The notes under the pieces: model-generated
What the model saw: the letters and a program-made list of their open reading frames with translations, nothing else
The model's database searches: none
What the model was told of the DNA's origin: nothing
Source of the DNA: a virus
IMG/VR virus record: IMGVR_UViG_3300047560_003133
Span: 1-31,825 of that record
DNA: 31,825 bases
Direction: 5' to 3' (one strand)
Shown here: positions 8,953 to 15,798 of the stretch, in pieces
Layout of the letters: each line of letters opens with the position of its first letter
Numbering within the stretch: position 1 is the stretch's first letter
Translations under genes and position numbers: made by a program

Positions 8953-9780
8953 ATGAGCTTACTAAACACCGGAATGAACGCGCTTGGCACGTTCGCAGTA
9001 GCAAAATCGCTTTTTGGCGGCAAGTCTGAAGAGGCTAAGTCAAAAGTAAATCGCTTCTTCTCTGAAATCAGAGCGAGCGGTGTTGCGCGCACCAACCTTT
9101 TCGATGTTGTCATTACGCCGCCAAAGATGATGAACGGTAACAAGACAGTCAACAAGATATCCCTATATGCAGAGGGTGCATCTGTGACTGGTCGTAGTAT
9201 TCAAACAGCAGACTTAAAGCGTTACGGCATTGGACCACAGGAAAAGATTCCTTACTCAATGCAATACAACGACATTACGTTGACATTCATCGGCGATGGT
9301 AAGGGTGAAGTCTACAAATTCTTCTACAACTGGATGCAGGGTATTGTAAGAGGCGACTCTGGAGTCACCACATATGATACTGAAAAGGATGGAAACGGTA
9401 AGACATCATACGAAGTCGAGTTTAAATCTAACTACGCAACAAACATTATTGTTACAACATACAATGAACAGGGCGATCCTGTGTTGTACACGCGTTTAAT
9501 CGGTGCATTTCCAATTAGCGTACCAGACATCTCTCTGAGCTGGTCCGATTCAGGAATGATGCAGTTTTCCGTTACCTTCGCATATCTTCAATCGCAGCTT
9601 GCAGATACTGAAACACCAATTAAGGTTGGTAAAGGCGGCGTTGAAGGTCTATCAGCTCTACAAAAGCTCGTCAAAATCGGTACAGCCGTACAAGCAATAT
9701 CTGCTCTCAAACGTCCACGCAATATTCAGGACGCACTTGCTTCTTCTACTTCGATCAAAAATATCACTAGTGGATTTTAA
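8953..9780 (+). CDS. 54: Baseplate tail-tube initiator gp54-like protein
   Basis: 275 residues (T4 gp54: 320). It has the tail-tube fold signature: ASGVARTNLFDVVITPP, LYAEGASVTGRSIQT, QYNDITLTFIGDGKGEVYKFFYNWMQ (quoted in part), and LYTRLIGAFPISVPDISLSW followed by MMQFSVTFAYLQ. gp54 sits on gp48 and templates gp19 tube polymerisation. It could in principle be a gp19-type tube protein, but its length, helical N-terminus (GMNALGTFAVAKSLFGG) and place among baseplate genes favour gp54. It is encoded in the opposite operon to gp48. Confidence 0.82.
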   Translation: MSLLNTGMNALGTFAVAKSLFGGKSEEAKSKVNRFFSEIRASGVARTNLFDVVITPPKMMNGNKTVNKISLYAEGASVTGRSIQTADLKRYGIGPQEKIPYSMQYNDITLTFIGDGKGEVYKFFYNWMQGIVRGDSGVTTYDTEKDGNGKTSYEVEFKSNYATNIIVTTYNEQGDPVLYTRLIGAFPISVPDISLSWSDSGMMQFSVTFAYLQSQLADTETPIKVGKGGVEGLSALQKLVKIGTAVQAISALKRPRNIQDALASSTSIKNITSGF

Positions 9781-9799
9781 CCTTTAACAGGAGTTTATT

Positions 9800-10510
9800 A
9801 TGGGATTACCAGTAGTCCAGCACCCGCTTTTTTCTTTAACTTTGCCCTCTAACAACAAAAAGGTAGAGTTCCGTCCGTTCCTCGTCAAAGAAGAAAAGAT
9901 TCTACTGATTGCTCAATCGAGCGGTGACCAAGGTGATATCGTCAGAGCAATTAAACAAGTGATCGCGAACTGTATCAAAACTCCCGACGTCAGTGTAGAA
10001 GACTTTACAACATTCGATCTCGAATACTTCTTCATTAAACTACGCGCCAAGTCAGTTCAAAACATCATCACGCTGTCATACAAAGATAACGAAGACGGTC
10101 AAATTTATGATGTCGAGGTCAATCTCGATGATGTTGAAGTGATGAAGCCTGACAACGTTGATCTCTTAATCGATGTTGATAACGATATGCAATTGGTTTT
10201 GCAATACCCTAAAATCAATATTATGAAAGACGTTGAACAGATTGACAACGCTGTTGACTTCAACCTCGCTATCATGCAAGCATGTATTTACGCCGTAGTC
10301 AATCAAGGTAAGCGTTTTGAGATGGATCAGTTTACTGTCGAAGAACGTGGCCAATTCATTGAGTCGCTGAGTGTTCCAGCATATCAGAAGATTCAAACGT
10401 TTGTCGAATCGTTACCACGCGTTGAACACGTGATCGGATACACGAACAGCAACGGCAAGCGTGTTAACATTACTTTGAAGACTTTGACTGATTTTTTTAC
10501 ATTGGGCTGA
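9800..10510 (+). CDS. 26: Baseplate hub assembly protein gp26 (T4 baseplate protein family), short form
   Basis: 236 residues (T4 gp26: 208). The start MGLPVVQHPLFSLTLPSNNK, followed by VEFRPFLVKEEKILLIA, is characteristic of the T4 baseplate protein family. Later LTDFFTLG ends the short product. An AGGAG site lies 8-12 bases before the ATG. The reading frame ends just after a run of seven T residues (10492-10498); slipping back one base there joins an open frame to 10677 (separate entry). Genes in this place, just before the tape measure, often make two chaperone forms this way. This supports an assembly rather than purely structural role. Confidence 0.87.
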   Translation: MGLPVVQHPLFSLTLPSNNKKVEFRPFLVKEEKILLIAQSSGDQGDIVRAIKQVIANCIKTPDVSVEDFTTFDLEYFFIKLRAKSVQNIITLSYKDNEDGQIYDVEVNLDDVEVMKPDNVDLLIDVDNDMQLVLQYPKINIMKDVEQIDNAVDFNLAIMQACIYAVVNQGKRFEMDQFTVEERGQFIESLSVPAYQKIQTFVESLPRVEHVIGYTNSNGKRVNITLKTLTDFFTLG

Positions 10511-10677
10511 GCCATAACACGATATCGAATTATTATTCGTTGAATTTCAGCATGGTTCAGCACCATAAATATTCCCTAAGCGAGATCGAAAATCTCTATC
10601 CTTTTGAACGTGATTTGTATGTTGATATGCTTAAGGATTACCTAAAAGAAGAACAACAGAGGCTTCAACAGCAATAA
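10498..10677 (+). CDS. Candidate -1 frameshift extension of gp26 (long form, gp26/gp51-like)
   Basis: In gp26 the codons GAT TTT TTT ACA (10490-10501) contain T_TTT_TTT followed by A. A -1 slip after 10498 continues as YIGLSHNTISNYYSLNFSMV, then KYSLSEIENLYPFERDLYVDML, to a TAA at 10675-10677. That adds 59 residues for a product of about 292. The only in-frame ATG (10552) has no ribosome-binding site, and the frame is open from the slip to 4 bases before the next gene, as in G/GT- and E/E'-type tail chaperone pairs. The IENLYPFERDLYV segment looks conserved and real. The slip itself is an inference; no clear downstream pseudoknot was identified. Confidence 0.65.
   Translation, partial: YIGLSHNTISNYYSLNFSMVQHHKYSLSEIENLYPFERDLYVDMLKDYLKEEQQRLQQQ
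10564..10571 (+). promoter_or_regulatory. Possible late promoter CATAAATA
   Basis: CATAAATA matches the relaxed NATAAATA late promoter reported for T4-like phages and lies about 110 bases before the gene at 10681. It is inside the gp26 frameshift extension, so the match may simply reflect coding sequence. Confidence 0.25.
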
Positions 10678-10680
10678 CAA

Positions 10681-12075
10681 ATGACTTCATTCGTTTCAGA
10701 CGTCAAAAAGACAGCACTTAAAAATGTCGGTAGATCTATGATGCAACACGGCATCATAGGTAAGGCGTTGGGTAAAGCATTTACTAAAAAATTTGCTGAG
10801 GATGAGGAAGACACAAGAGTTAGAGACGCTCTTGATCACCAGTCAGAACAGATTGATACGGTAAACACAACACTCTACCGTATGGAATCGATCGTGATGA
10901 ATATCGCGGACAACATATACAACATCGCTGGTGTTTGGAGCAACTATGTCTCTTCAATGGAAGAAGCAAAACGTGCTCAGAAAGAGCAGATGTTTAAAGA
11001 TGCAGCAGCGAAAGAAGAATCCGATGCTGAAGCACTAGCATCAGCTAAAGTCAGCGGACCCGGTGCTGCTGCAAGCAAAGAAGAAGAAGGTAAAAAAGGC
11101 CTCTTCGATGGATTAATTAAATCCGTTACATCAACTAAGTCAATCGTTAAGGATGTTCTTAAAACCGTTGGAACTGGTTTGGCGTCTCTTGCTGCAATTG
11201 GTGGTGTTGCTGCAGGGCTTGGTGCAGTGGCTGCTGTGTTTGCACCAAGTGCGAATGCTGGTGAAGTTCCACGCTTGCCTTCCGGTCAAACGGATCTAAG
11301 TTTGCCGTCACAATCGGCGATGCCAGTACCTGCGGCAAAAGAACAAACAAGTGATAACGTACCTCCAATTAACGTTCCTGCTAGTGCAACACAAGAAGTT
11401 GAACAAGTAAAGACACAAGCCGCAACACAGGTCGCGCCCCCTCCTCCAATCGCTGTTACTACTCCTCCAGCTCAGGACAGTGAAGTTGAAAAGATTAGCT
11501 CGTATCTGGAAAGACCAGAAAACGCAGCAGACAAACAACAGTTAACTGAAGTACAAAACAAGATTACAAGAGTTACTCAGGGTATTGAGCTAACCAAGAA
11601 CCTAATCAACAACGAAAAAGATCCCGCTAAGAAACAAGAGTATCAAGACATACTCAGAAACCAGCTCGAGCCTCAACTCGAAACAGCAAAGCAAGAAAAA
11701 AAGGATATCGTTCAAAGAGCGACAAAGGCAACAGCAGTTGCGAGTAAGGTTTCTGCTCCTCCAGCACCTACCTCAGCTCCAACAGGACAAGCAGCCGCCG
11801 AAGCTCCTTCGTCTGGTACTTCGAGTAGCAGTGTTGCCTCGTCAGGTGGTAGTGAAGCTTCAATGGTTACTCCACCTGCACCTTCGACGGGAACTGAAAT
11901 ATCCACTGCAAGCACATCGTTAGCAGCAGCTGGTGAATCATCACCATCTAATGTTTCTGAAACAAACGTTAGTAACAGCGGTGCAACTAACACTTCAGGC
12001 GGTGGAGGCATTCCTTCGCCAATTGCTGATAGAGGCTCCCTCGATGTTGGTACTACTTTTAACGTGGATGGTTGA
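10681..12075 (+). CDS. Long helical/proline-rich virion protein, tape-measure or hub candidate
   Basis: 464 residues, not matched to a named T4 protein. The N-terminus (MTSFVSDVKKTALKNVGRSM, MQHGIIGKALGKAF) is helical and basic. Next comes an amphipathic repeat, LYRMESIVMNIADNIYNIAGVW. A hydrophobic Gly/Ala stretch at about residues 160-190 (LASLAAIGGVAAGLGAVAAVF) could insert in membrane. A charged coiled-coil-like segment follows (residues ~265-350), then a Ser/Thr/Pro/Ala linker and NVSNSGATNTSGGGG at the C-terminus. Its place directly after the gp26 chaperone-like pair is where a tape measure (T4 gp29) is expected. It shares its N-terminal layout with the next gene, so both may be tail-lumen or hub proteins. 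Confidence 0.65.
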   Translation: MTSFVSDVKKTALKNVGRSMMQHGIIGKALGKAFTKKFAEDEEDTRVRDALDHQSEQIDTVNTTLYRMESIVMNIADNIYNIAGVWSNYVSSMEEAKRAQKEQMFKDAAAKEESDAEALASAKVSGPGAAASKEEEGKKGLFDGLIKSVTSTKSIVKDVLKTVGTGLASLAAIGGVAAGLGAVAAVFAPSANAGEVPRLPSGQTDLSLPSQSAMPVPAAKEQTSDNVPPINVPASATQEVEQVKTQAATQVAPPPPIAVTTPPAQDSEVEKISSYLERPENAADKQQLTEVQNKITRVTQGIELTKNLINNEKDPAKKQEYQDILRNQLEPQLETAKQEKKDIVQRATKATAVASKVSAPPAPTSAPTGQAAAEAPSSGTSSSSVASSGGSEASMVTPPAPSTGTEISTASTSLAAAGESSPSNVSETNVSNSGATNTSGGGGIPSPIADRGSLDVGTTFNVDG

Positions 12076-12077
12076 TC

Positions 12078-13916
12078 ATGGCATTCACGGAAGACGTCAA
12101 CAAAGAATTAAAAGAAGAGATTCGAAATAAGTTCGAACAAAATACCGGTATTATCGGTCAGACGATGCGCGCTCGTAGAAAACAAGCAGAGCGCTATGCA
12201 GAAACAACAAAAGAAGTTGAGCGCGTCGAGCAACTAACTCAAAAGTTTGTCAGCACCGACGATGTATTGAAACGAATGGAAGTATCTTTCATTCAGATTT
12301 CAAAGAACGTTCAGCTAATTGCAAAAGCAATGGATGCACAGGTTACTTTGCAAGAAGAAACACATGCTGCTATTGAGCGTCCACAACTAGAGATCGGTAA
12401 CAAGCGCAAGATATCGTCAACACAAGCTCAAGCTATTAGCTCCCTCGTGGATGACAAGGATGAAAGATCGTTGCTTGGTAAGCTAAGTGATATGGTTGGT
12501 AAGTTCAAAAAGACACCAACGCTATCACCAAAGGCTGCTGCAAAGCAGGCTGGTAAAGAAGCAGCAAAGAAGGCTGTTGCTAAGGGAGCTACGAAAGAAG
12601 CAGCAAAGCAAGCTGGTAAAGAAGCAGCAAAGAAAGCTTCAAAAGCTGCAATTAAAGCTGTTGCAAAAAAGTCATTACTCAAATCACTTGGTAAGTTTGC
12701 AGCTAAGTCCATTCCATTCCTTGGTTTAGGAATGGGAGCAGCGTTTGCTGCTGAGCGTCTTGTCAAGGGTGATATTGTAGGTGCAGGTTTAGAAGTAGTT
12801 GGTGGCCTCGGTGGTCCTTTGACTTCTGTTCCAGCAACAATTGCACAAACTGTACGTGATGTTTACTTTGACACTTACGGCATCTATCCAGAATCTGATC
12901 CGTTACGTGATGAGCGTTTGCAAGAAGTTAAAGATGCAGTCGGTGAAGCAGCGGAAGAGGTTATGGGTAGTAAGGTTACACCTGCTGAACCAACAGCTAA
13001 GCCGCAACCAGCAGCCACATCTACGACACCGCAGCCTACTACGACTGCTCCAACACCTACAGGCACAGAACCAACAGTGTCAGCTCCTGGTCAGCCACCA
13101 GTTCCACCACCACAACCTGTTGCTCCTCCAACGCCAATTCAGAAACCAACAACGACCGGTGCACCTCCAAGTACAGGAGGCGGTGAATCAGCGATGGAAG
13201 CAGCACTCAAACAAGAAGGATTCGATCCTGTAGCAATTGCGGCTATCATGGCGCAGACATCACATGAGTCCGGACATTTTAAGACATTACAAGAAAACCT
13301 CAATTACGGTGCTTCCGGTTTGATGGGGATTTTCAGCAGATACTTCAACTCTCAAACAGCTCAAATGTATGAGAGACAGCCTGAAAGAATTGCGAACCGT
13401 GTTTATGCTAACCGTATGGGTAACGGACCTGAAGAATCAGGCGATGGTTACCGTTATCGTGGACGTGGTTTCATCCAACTGACTGGTAAAGTTAACTACG
13501 CTGCTGCTGGTAGAGCGCTTGGTTTAGATCTTGTTAACAATCCCGACCTTGCAGCGGAAGCAACAAACGCATCTAAGATCGCGATCTGGTATTTCAAAAA
13601 GAATATGGGTCGCATTACGAACTGGGCCGATACAGCACAAATCACACAGATTGTTAACGGTGGTTTAAACGGCTTGGCTGATCGTCAAAGAGAGTTCCAA
13701 AAGTATTTGGCAAAGTACCAAGGTGGAGGAACAATGGTCGCTGGTGGTCCAGCTACTGGCAGAGAAGTTGCTATGAACAGCACAGACGTTGCTGCCGCCA
13801 AGAAAAACATACAGTCTGGTGGTAATGTTAGCATTGTTAACGTAAACAACACTACGCAAATAACAACGGCGGCCAATGGGCCGCCGCGTAAAGAGACTAT
13901 GTCAGTCGTTGGTTAA
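12078..13916 (+). CDS. Virion protein with C-terminal GH19-type muralytic domain; tape-measure/hub candidate
   Basis: 612 residues from the ATG at 12078 (MAFTEDVNKELK), 2 bases after the previous stop; an in-frame TTG at 12072 is less likely. Layout: helical N-terminus (to ~100), Lys/Ala-rich repeat (residues ~150-195), hydrophobic Gly/Ala helix (~210-245), long Pro/Thr linker (~300-370), then a GH19 chitinase-like lytic domain (~373-550). The lytic core includes AQTSHESGHF with Glu397, QENLNYGASGLMGIF with Glu406, and YRYRGRGFIQLTGKVNY. This family cuts peptidoglycan or chitin-type beta-1,4 bonds. Linkage to the late tail operon suggests a virion-associated enzyme that opens the wall during DNA entry, rather than an endolysin. 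It could be the functional replacement for the missing gp5 lysozyme. Confidence 0.85.
   Translation: MAFTEDVNKELKEEIRNKFEQNTGIIGQTMRARRKQAERYAETTKEVERVEQLTQKFVSTDDVLKRMEVSFIQISKNVQLIAKAMDAQVTLQEETHAAIERPQLEIGNKRKISSTQAQAISSLVDDKDERSLLGKLSDMVGKFKKTPTLSPKAAAKQAGKEAAKKAVAKGATKEAAKQAGKEAAKKASKAAIKAVAKKSLLKSLGKFAAKSIPFLGLGMGAAFAAERLVKGDIVGAGLEVVGGLGGPLTSVPATIAQTVRDVYFDTYGIYPESDPLRDERLQEVKDAVGEAAEEVMGSKVTPAEPTAKPQPAATSTTPQPTTTAPTPTGTEPTVSAPGQPPVPPPQPVAPPTPIQKPTTTGAPPSTGGGESAMEAALKQEGFDPVAIAAIMAQTSHESGHFKTLQENLNYGASGLMGIFSRYFNSQTAQMYERQPERIANRVYANRMGNGPEESGDGYRYRGRGFIQLTGKVNYAAAGRALGLDLVNNPDLAAEATNASKIAIWYFKKNMGRITNWADTAQITQIVNGGLNGLADRQREFQKYLAKYQGGGTMVAGGPATGREVAMNSTDVAAAKKNIQSGGNVSIVNVNNTTQITTAANGPPRKETMSVVG
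12537..12638 (+). repeat. 63-base-period direct repeat encoding Lys/Ala-rich helix
   Basis: Two copies of a 39-base unit (12537-12575 and 12600-12638) encode the same AAKQAGKEAAKKA sequence, 63 bases apart. They sit in the gene at 12078-13916 and form a basic helix before its hydrophobic stretch. Third positions differ between the copies (CAG/CAA, AAG/AAA). Confidence 0.8.
13858..13886 (-). terminator. Possible intrinsic terminator for the gp32 transcript
   Basis: An 8-base-pair GC stem (CGGCGGCC at 13867-13874 with GGCCGCCG at 13879-13886, loop AATG) lies within the 3' end of the convergent virion gene. Read on the minus strand it is followed by TTGTTATTT, a modest T-rich tract, about 30 bases past the gp32 stop. 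On the plus strand there is no T run. It therefore fits termination of the minus-strand transcript better. Confidence 0.45.
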
Positions 13917-14825
13917 TTAATCGTTAGCCAACTTCTGGAACATTGCCAGGTCATCATCCTCAGCATCATCCCATGGCACATCTGCCTTAGGAGTAAACTT
14001 AGGAGCAGCTGCACGTGGAGGAGGTGCATCCTCTTGTTCCCACATTTGCTGACGAGCCTGAGGAGCAGCAACGCCACTACCCTCTAAAGCAAGTACTTTG
14101 TTCAGACGACTCTTAATGGCGTCGTAGCTCTTGAAGTTTTCACGATTCAAGAATGGAACGAGAGAGTACTCGCGCTTCCAAATTGCTTCCATCACATCAT
14201 CATCTTCATCCAATGGACCAACAGAATCGAATTCTGATTTGTCATAGTTGGAGTACTTTTCAACTTTACGAATCTTCAACTTGAAGTTTGCACCAGACCA
14301 CAGATCGAATGGGTTCATTGGTGTTTCATCTTCGAACTCTGGATTCATTGCTGCATTCAGTTTGTCGAAAATCTTCTTACCATATTTGAACAACATGACC
14401 TTACCTTCGTTCTCAGGATGTGCTGGGTCCTTAACAACATAAACGTTGCTAATGAACGATAGCTTACGCTTCTGATTACGAACAATATCTTGGTTTTCTT
14501 TGGTGCCAGTAGCCCACAATGCACTGTTGTGTTCACAAACAGGACACGTTTCACCAACGGATGTCAAACAACCATCAATCAACCAACCACCAGCGCCTTT
14601 GAAAGCGTGGTCGAATAAACGAACGAATGGTACGTCCTCACCTGCTGGAGCAGGAAGGAAACGAATCACCGCATAGCCGTTACCAGCTTTGTCTACTTCT
14701 GGACGCCAGAAGCGATCGTCGTCTTGTGGTTTGCTTGAGGGGGTTGTCAACTTTGTAAGCTCGTTGTTGAGCTTGTCGATGGCAGAGCTGCTGCTCTTCT
14801 TGAGAGATTTAAAATCGATTGTCAT
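13917..14825 (-). CDS. 32: Single-stranded DNA-binding protein gp32
   Basis: 302 residues (T4 gp32: 301). gp32 coats single-stranded DNA in replication, recombination and repair and is the scaffold for gp59 loading. Visible parts: the basic N-terminal LAST-like stretch FKSLKKSSSSAIDKL used for cooperative binding; a core with RFWRPEVDKAGNGYAVIRFLP; zinc ligands His73, Cys86, Cys94 and Cys97 (CLTSVGETCPVCEH), the same pattern as T4; and an acidic C-terminal tail (WDDAEDDDLAMFQKLAND) for protein contacts. An AAGGAA site precedes the ATG. Its stop codon directly abuts the stop of the convergent plus-strand gene. gp59 and gp33 follow in the T4 order. Confidence 0.96.
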   Translation of the reverse strand: MTIDFKSLKKSSSSAIDKLNNELTKLTTPSSKPQDDDRFWRPEVDKAGNGYAVIRFLPAPAGEDVPFVRLFDHAFKGAGGWLIDGCLTSVGETCPVCEHNSALWATGTKENQDIVRNQKRKLSFISNVYVVKDPAHPENEGKVMLFKYGKKIFDKLNAAMNPEFEDETPMNPFDLWSGANFKLKIRKVEKYSNYDKSEFDSVGPLDEDDDVMEAIWKREYSLVPFLNRENFKSYDAIKSRLNKVLALEGSGVAAPQARQQMWEQEDAPPPRAAAPKFTPKADVPWDDAEDDDLAMFQKLAND

Positions 14826-14899
14826 ATGTATTTCCTTGTATAAATTGTATGTTTAGTATAAAAATGTATCCACGTTATCATAACGATATAGTATTTAGC
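14826..14899 (-). promoter_or_regulatory. AT-rich gp32 leader with a 13-base palindrome
   Basis: The 74 bases between gp59 and gp32 are AT-rich and contain an AAGGAA ribosome-binding site, a TATACT -10-like box (14855-14860, minus strand) without a convincing -35, and the palindrome CGTTATCATAACG at 14873-14885. T4 gp32 represses its own translation by binding an AU-rich leader. The composition here would allow the same, but no pseudoknot was identified. Confidence 0.35.
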
Positions 14900-15505
14900 T
14901 TACCTTTTGAGATCGAAGCGCTCGATCACAATCTTTTTTAGCTTTTCCTTATCATACTGTAAGAATGGATGGTACTTCTTGCATTTTTGTCTAATTTCAG
15001 GCCAAACAATGGTGTCCTGAATTTCACGGTTCCAAGAAGCGGTGAACCGCAATATGTCGTTCATAATAATGAACGTTTCCAAGTGAATCTCTTCACTTAG
15101 TAAAAGTTTTAGTGCGTGTGGGTGTTGGCCGTCCTCAACAATAAAGCTACTAATTAGGTCTTCATTGAACTTCTCAAGGTCGTTCATAAAAACATACGAC
15201 ATCGAGTCTCTAACCTTTTGCCATTTGAGGAACAATACTTCCGTTTCTTCGTTACGAAGAAGATCACCAATCCAGACATCCTTTTTACCATAGACGAACA
15301 TAGCAACGAGAAAGTCCAGGAGGTCTTTTCTTTTTGACAGCTTATGGAAAAAGTATTTGTCTTTGCGTGTATCGAACGATTCGCGCTTTGCTTTTACGGC
15401 ACCACCATACTTAAAATAATCATACGTCTTTGATGTGAAATGGCTTTTGAGAGCCAAGTACTGTTTGTATGCTTCAAATCCGTCCATTCTAAATGCGTAG
15501 CTCAT
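14900..15505 (-). CDS. 59: gp59 loader of gp41 replicative helicase
   Basis: 201 residues (T4 gp59: 217). gp59 binds fork DNA and gp32 and loads the gp41 helicase. The pattern matches T4 gp59 throughout: FEAYKQYLALKSHFTSKTYDY, RKDKYFFHKLSKRKDLLDFLV (both quoted in part), DVWIGDLLRNEE, then LKLLLSEEIHLETFIIMNDIL and WPEIRQKCKKYHPFL. It lies between gp33 and gp32, as in T4, and overlaps gp33 by ATGA. Confidence 0.9.
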   Translation of the reverse strand: MSYAFRMDGFEAYKQYLALKSHFTSKTYDYFKYGGAVKAKRESFDTRKDKYFFHKLSKRKDLLDFLVAMFVYGKKDVWIGDLLRNEETEVLFLKWQKVRDSMSYVFMNDLEKFNEDLISSFIVEDGQHPHALKLLLSEEIHLETFIIMNDILRFTASWNREIQDTIVWPEIRQKCKKYHPFLQYDKEKLKKIVIERFDLKR

Positions 15506-15738
15506 ATTGGTAGTTTAGTAGACTTTGGGAAGTAGTTCAACGCTTCCGCTTCGTCTTGAATTCGAGCCTTCATCTTGGCGCTCGTCTTAATTAAAGCACC
15601 TGCGACCTCTATTTCCATTCCTGTCTGTTCACAGTATAGTAGAACCGCATCCATAAAGTCAATGCGTTTTTCAAAAGCGACGCGATCAACTTCGCGCTGA
15701 AAATCTTTAAGGGTTTTTATCGTGGTTGGTTGGATCAT
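15502..15738 (-). CDS. 33: gp33 late transcription co-activator
   Basis: 78 residues. gp33 bridges host RNA polymerase (beta flap) and the sliding clamp to activate late promoters with sigma-like gp55. The segment RIDFMDAVLLYCEQTGMEIEV is typical of gp33 in T4-like phages, and the C-terminus (MKARIQDEAEALNYF, then KSTKLPI) resembles the region that contacts polymerase or the clamp. Order 33-59-32 is the T4 order. Small size lowers certainty, but context is strong. gp55 and gp45 are not in this window. Confidence 0.8.
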   Translation of the reverse strand: MIQPTTIKTLKDFQREVDRVAFEKRIDFMDAVLLYCEQTGMEIEVAGALIKTSAKMKARIQDEAEALNYFPKSTKLPI

Positions 15739-15760
15739 CTATTCAGCCTAAAAATTGTGA

Positions 15761-15773
15761 GTATAAATTATAC
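15761..15773. promoter_or_regulatory. Palindromic GTATAA-A-TTATAC between gp33 and desaturase
   Basis: The perfect palindrome GTATAAATTATAC sits in the 60-base gap between two divergent genes. It gives a TATAAT -10 box reading left toward gp33 and a TATAAATT late-like box reading right toward the desaturase. It could be a bidirectional promoter, an operator, or both. No good -35 boxes were found. The rightward gene has an AGG-containing site (GAGG) before its ATG. Confidence 0.4.
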
Positions 15774-15798
15774 ATAAGGAATATACAACGAGGTTATT

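Noticed and set aside
10552-10677. An independent 41-residue gene starting at ATG 10552
   Set aside because: There is no Shine-Dalgarno site, and the conserved-looking frame continues upstream of the ATG to the slippery T run, so a frameshift extension explains it better.
12072-12080. TTG at 12072 as the start of the GH19-domain protein
   Set aside because: It overlaps the previous stop and adds only MI before a normal ATG at 12078, from which MAFTEDVNK begins like its paralogue's start.
11712-12766. Minus-strand open frames of about 100 codons within the two long virion genes
   Set aside because: They are low-complexity (Ala/Pro/Val) mirror images of repetitive plus-strand coding sequence and lack start signals.
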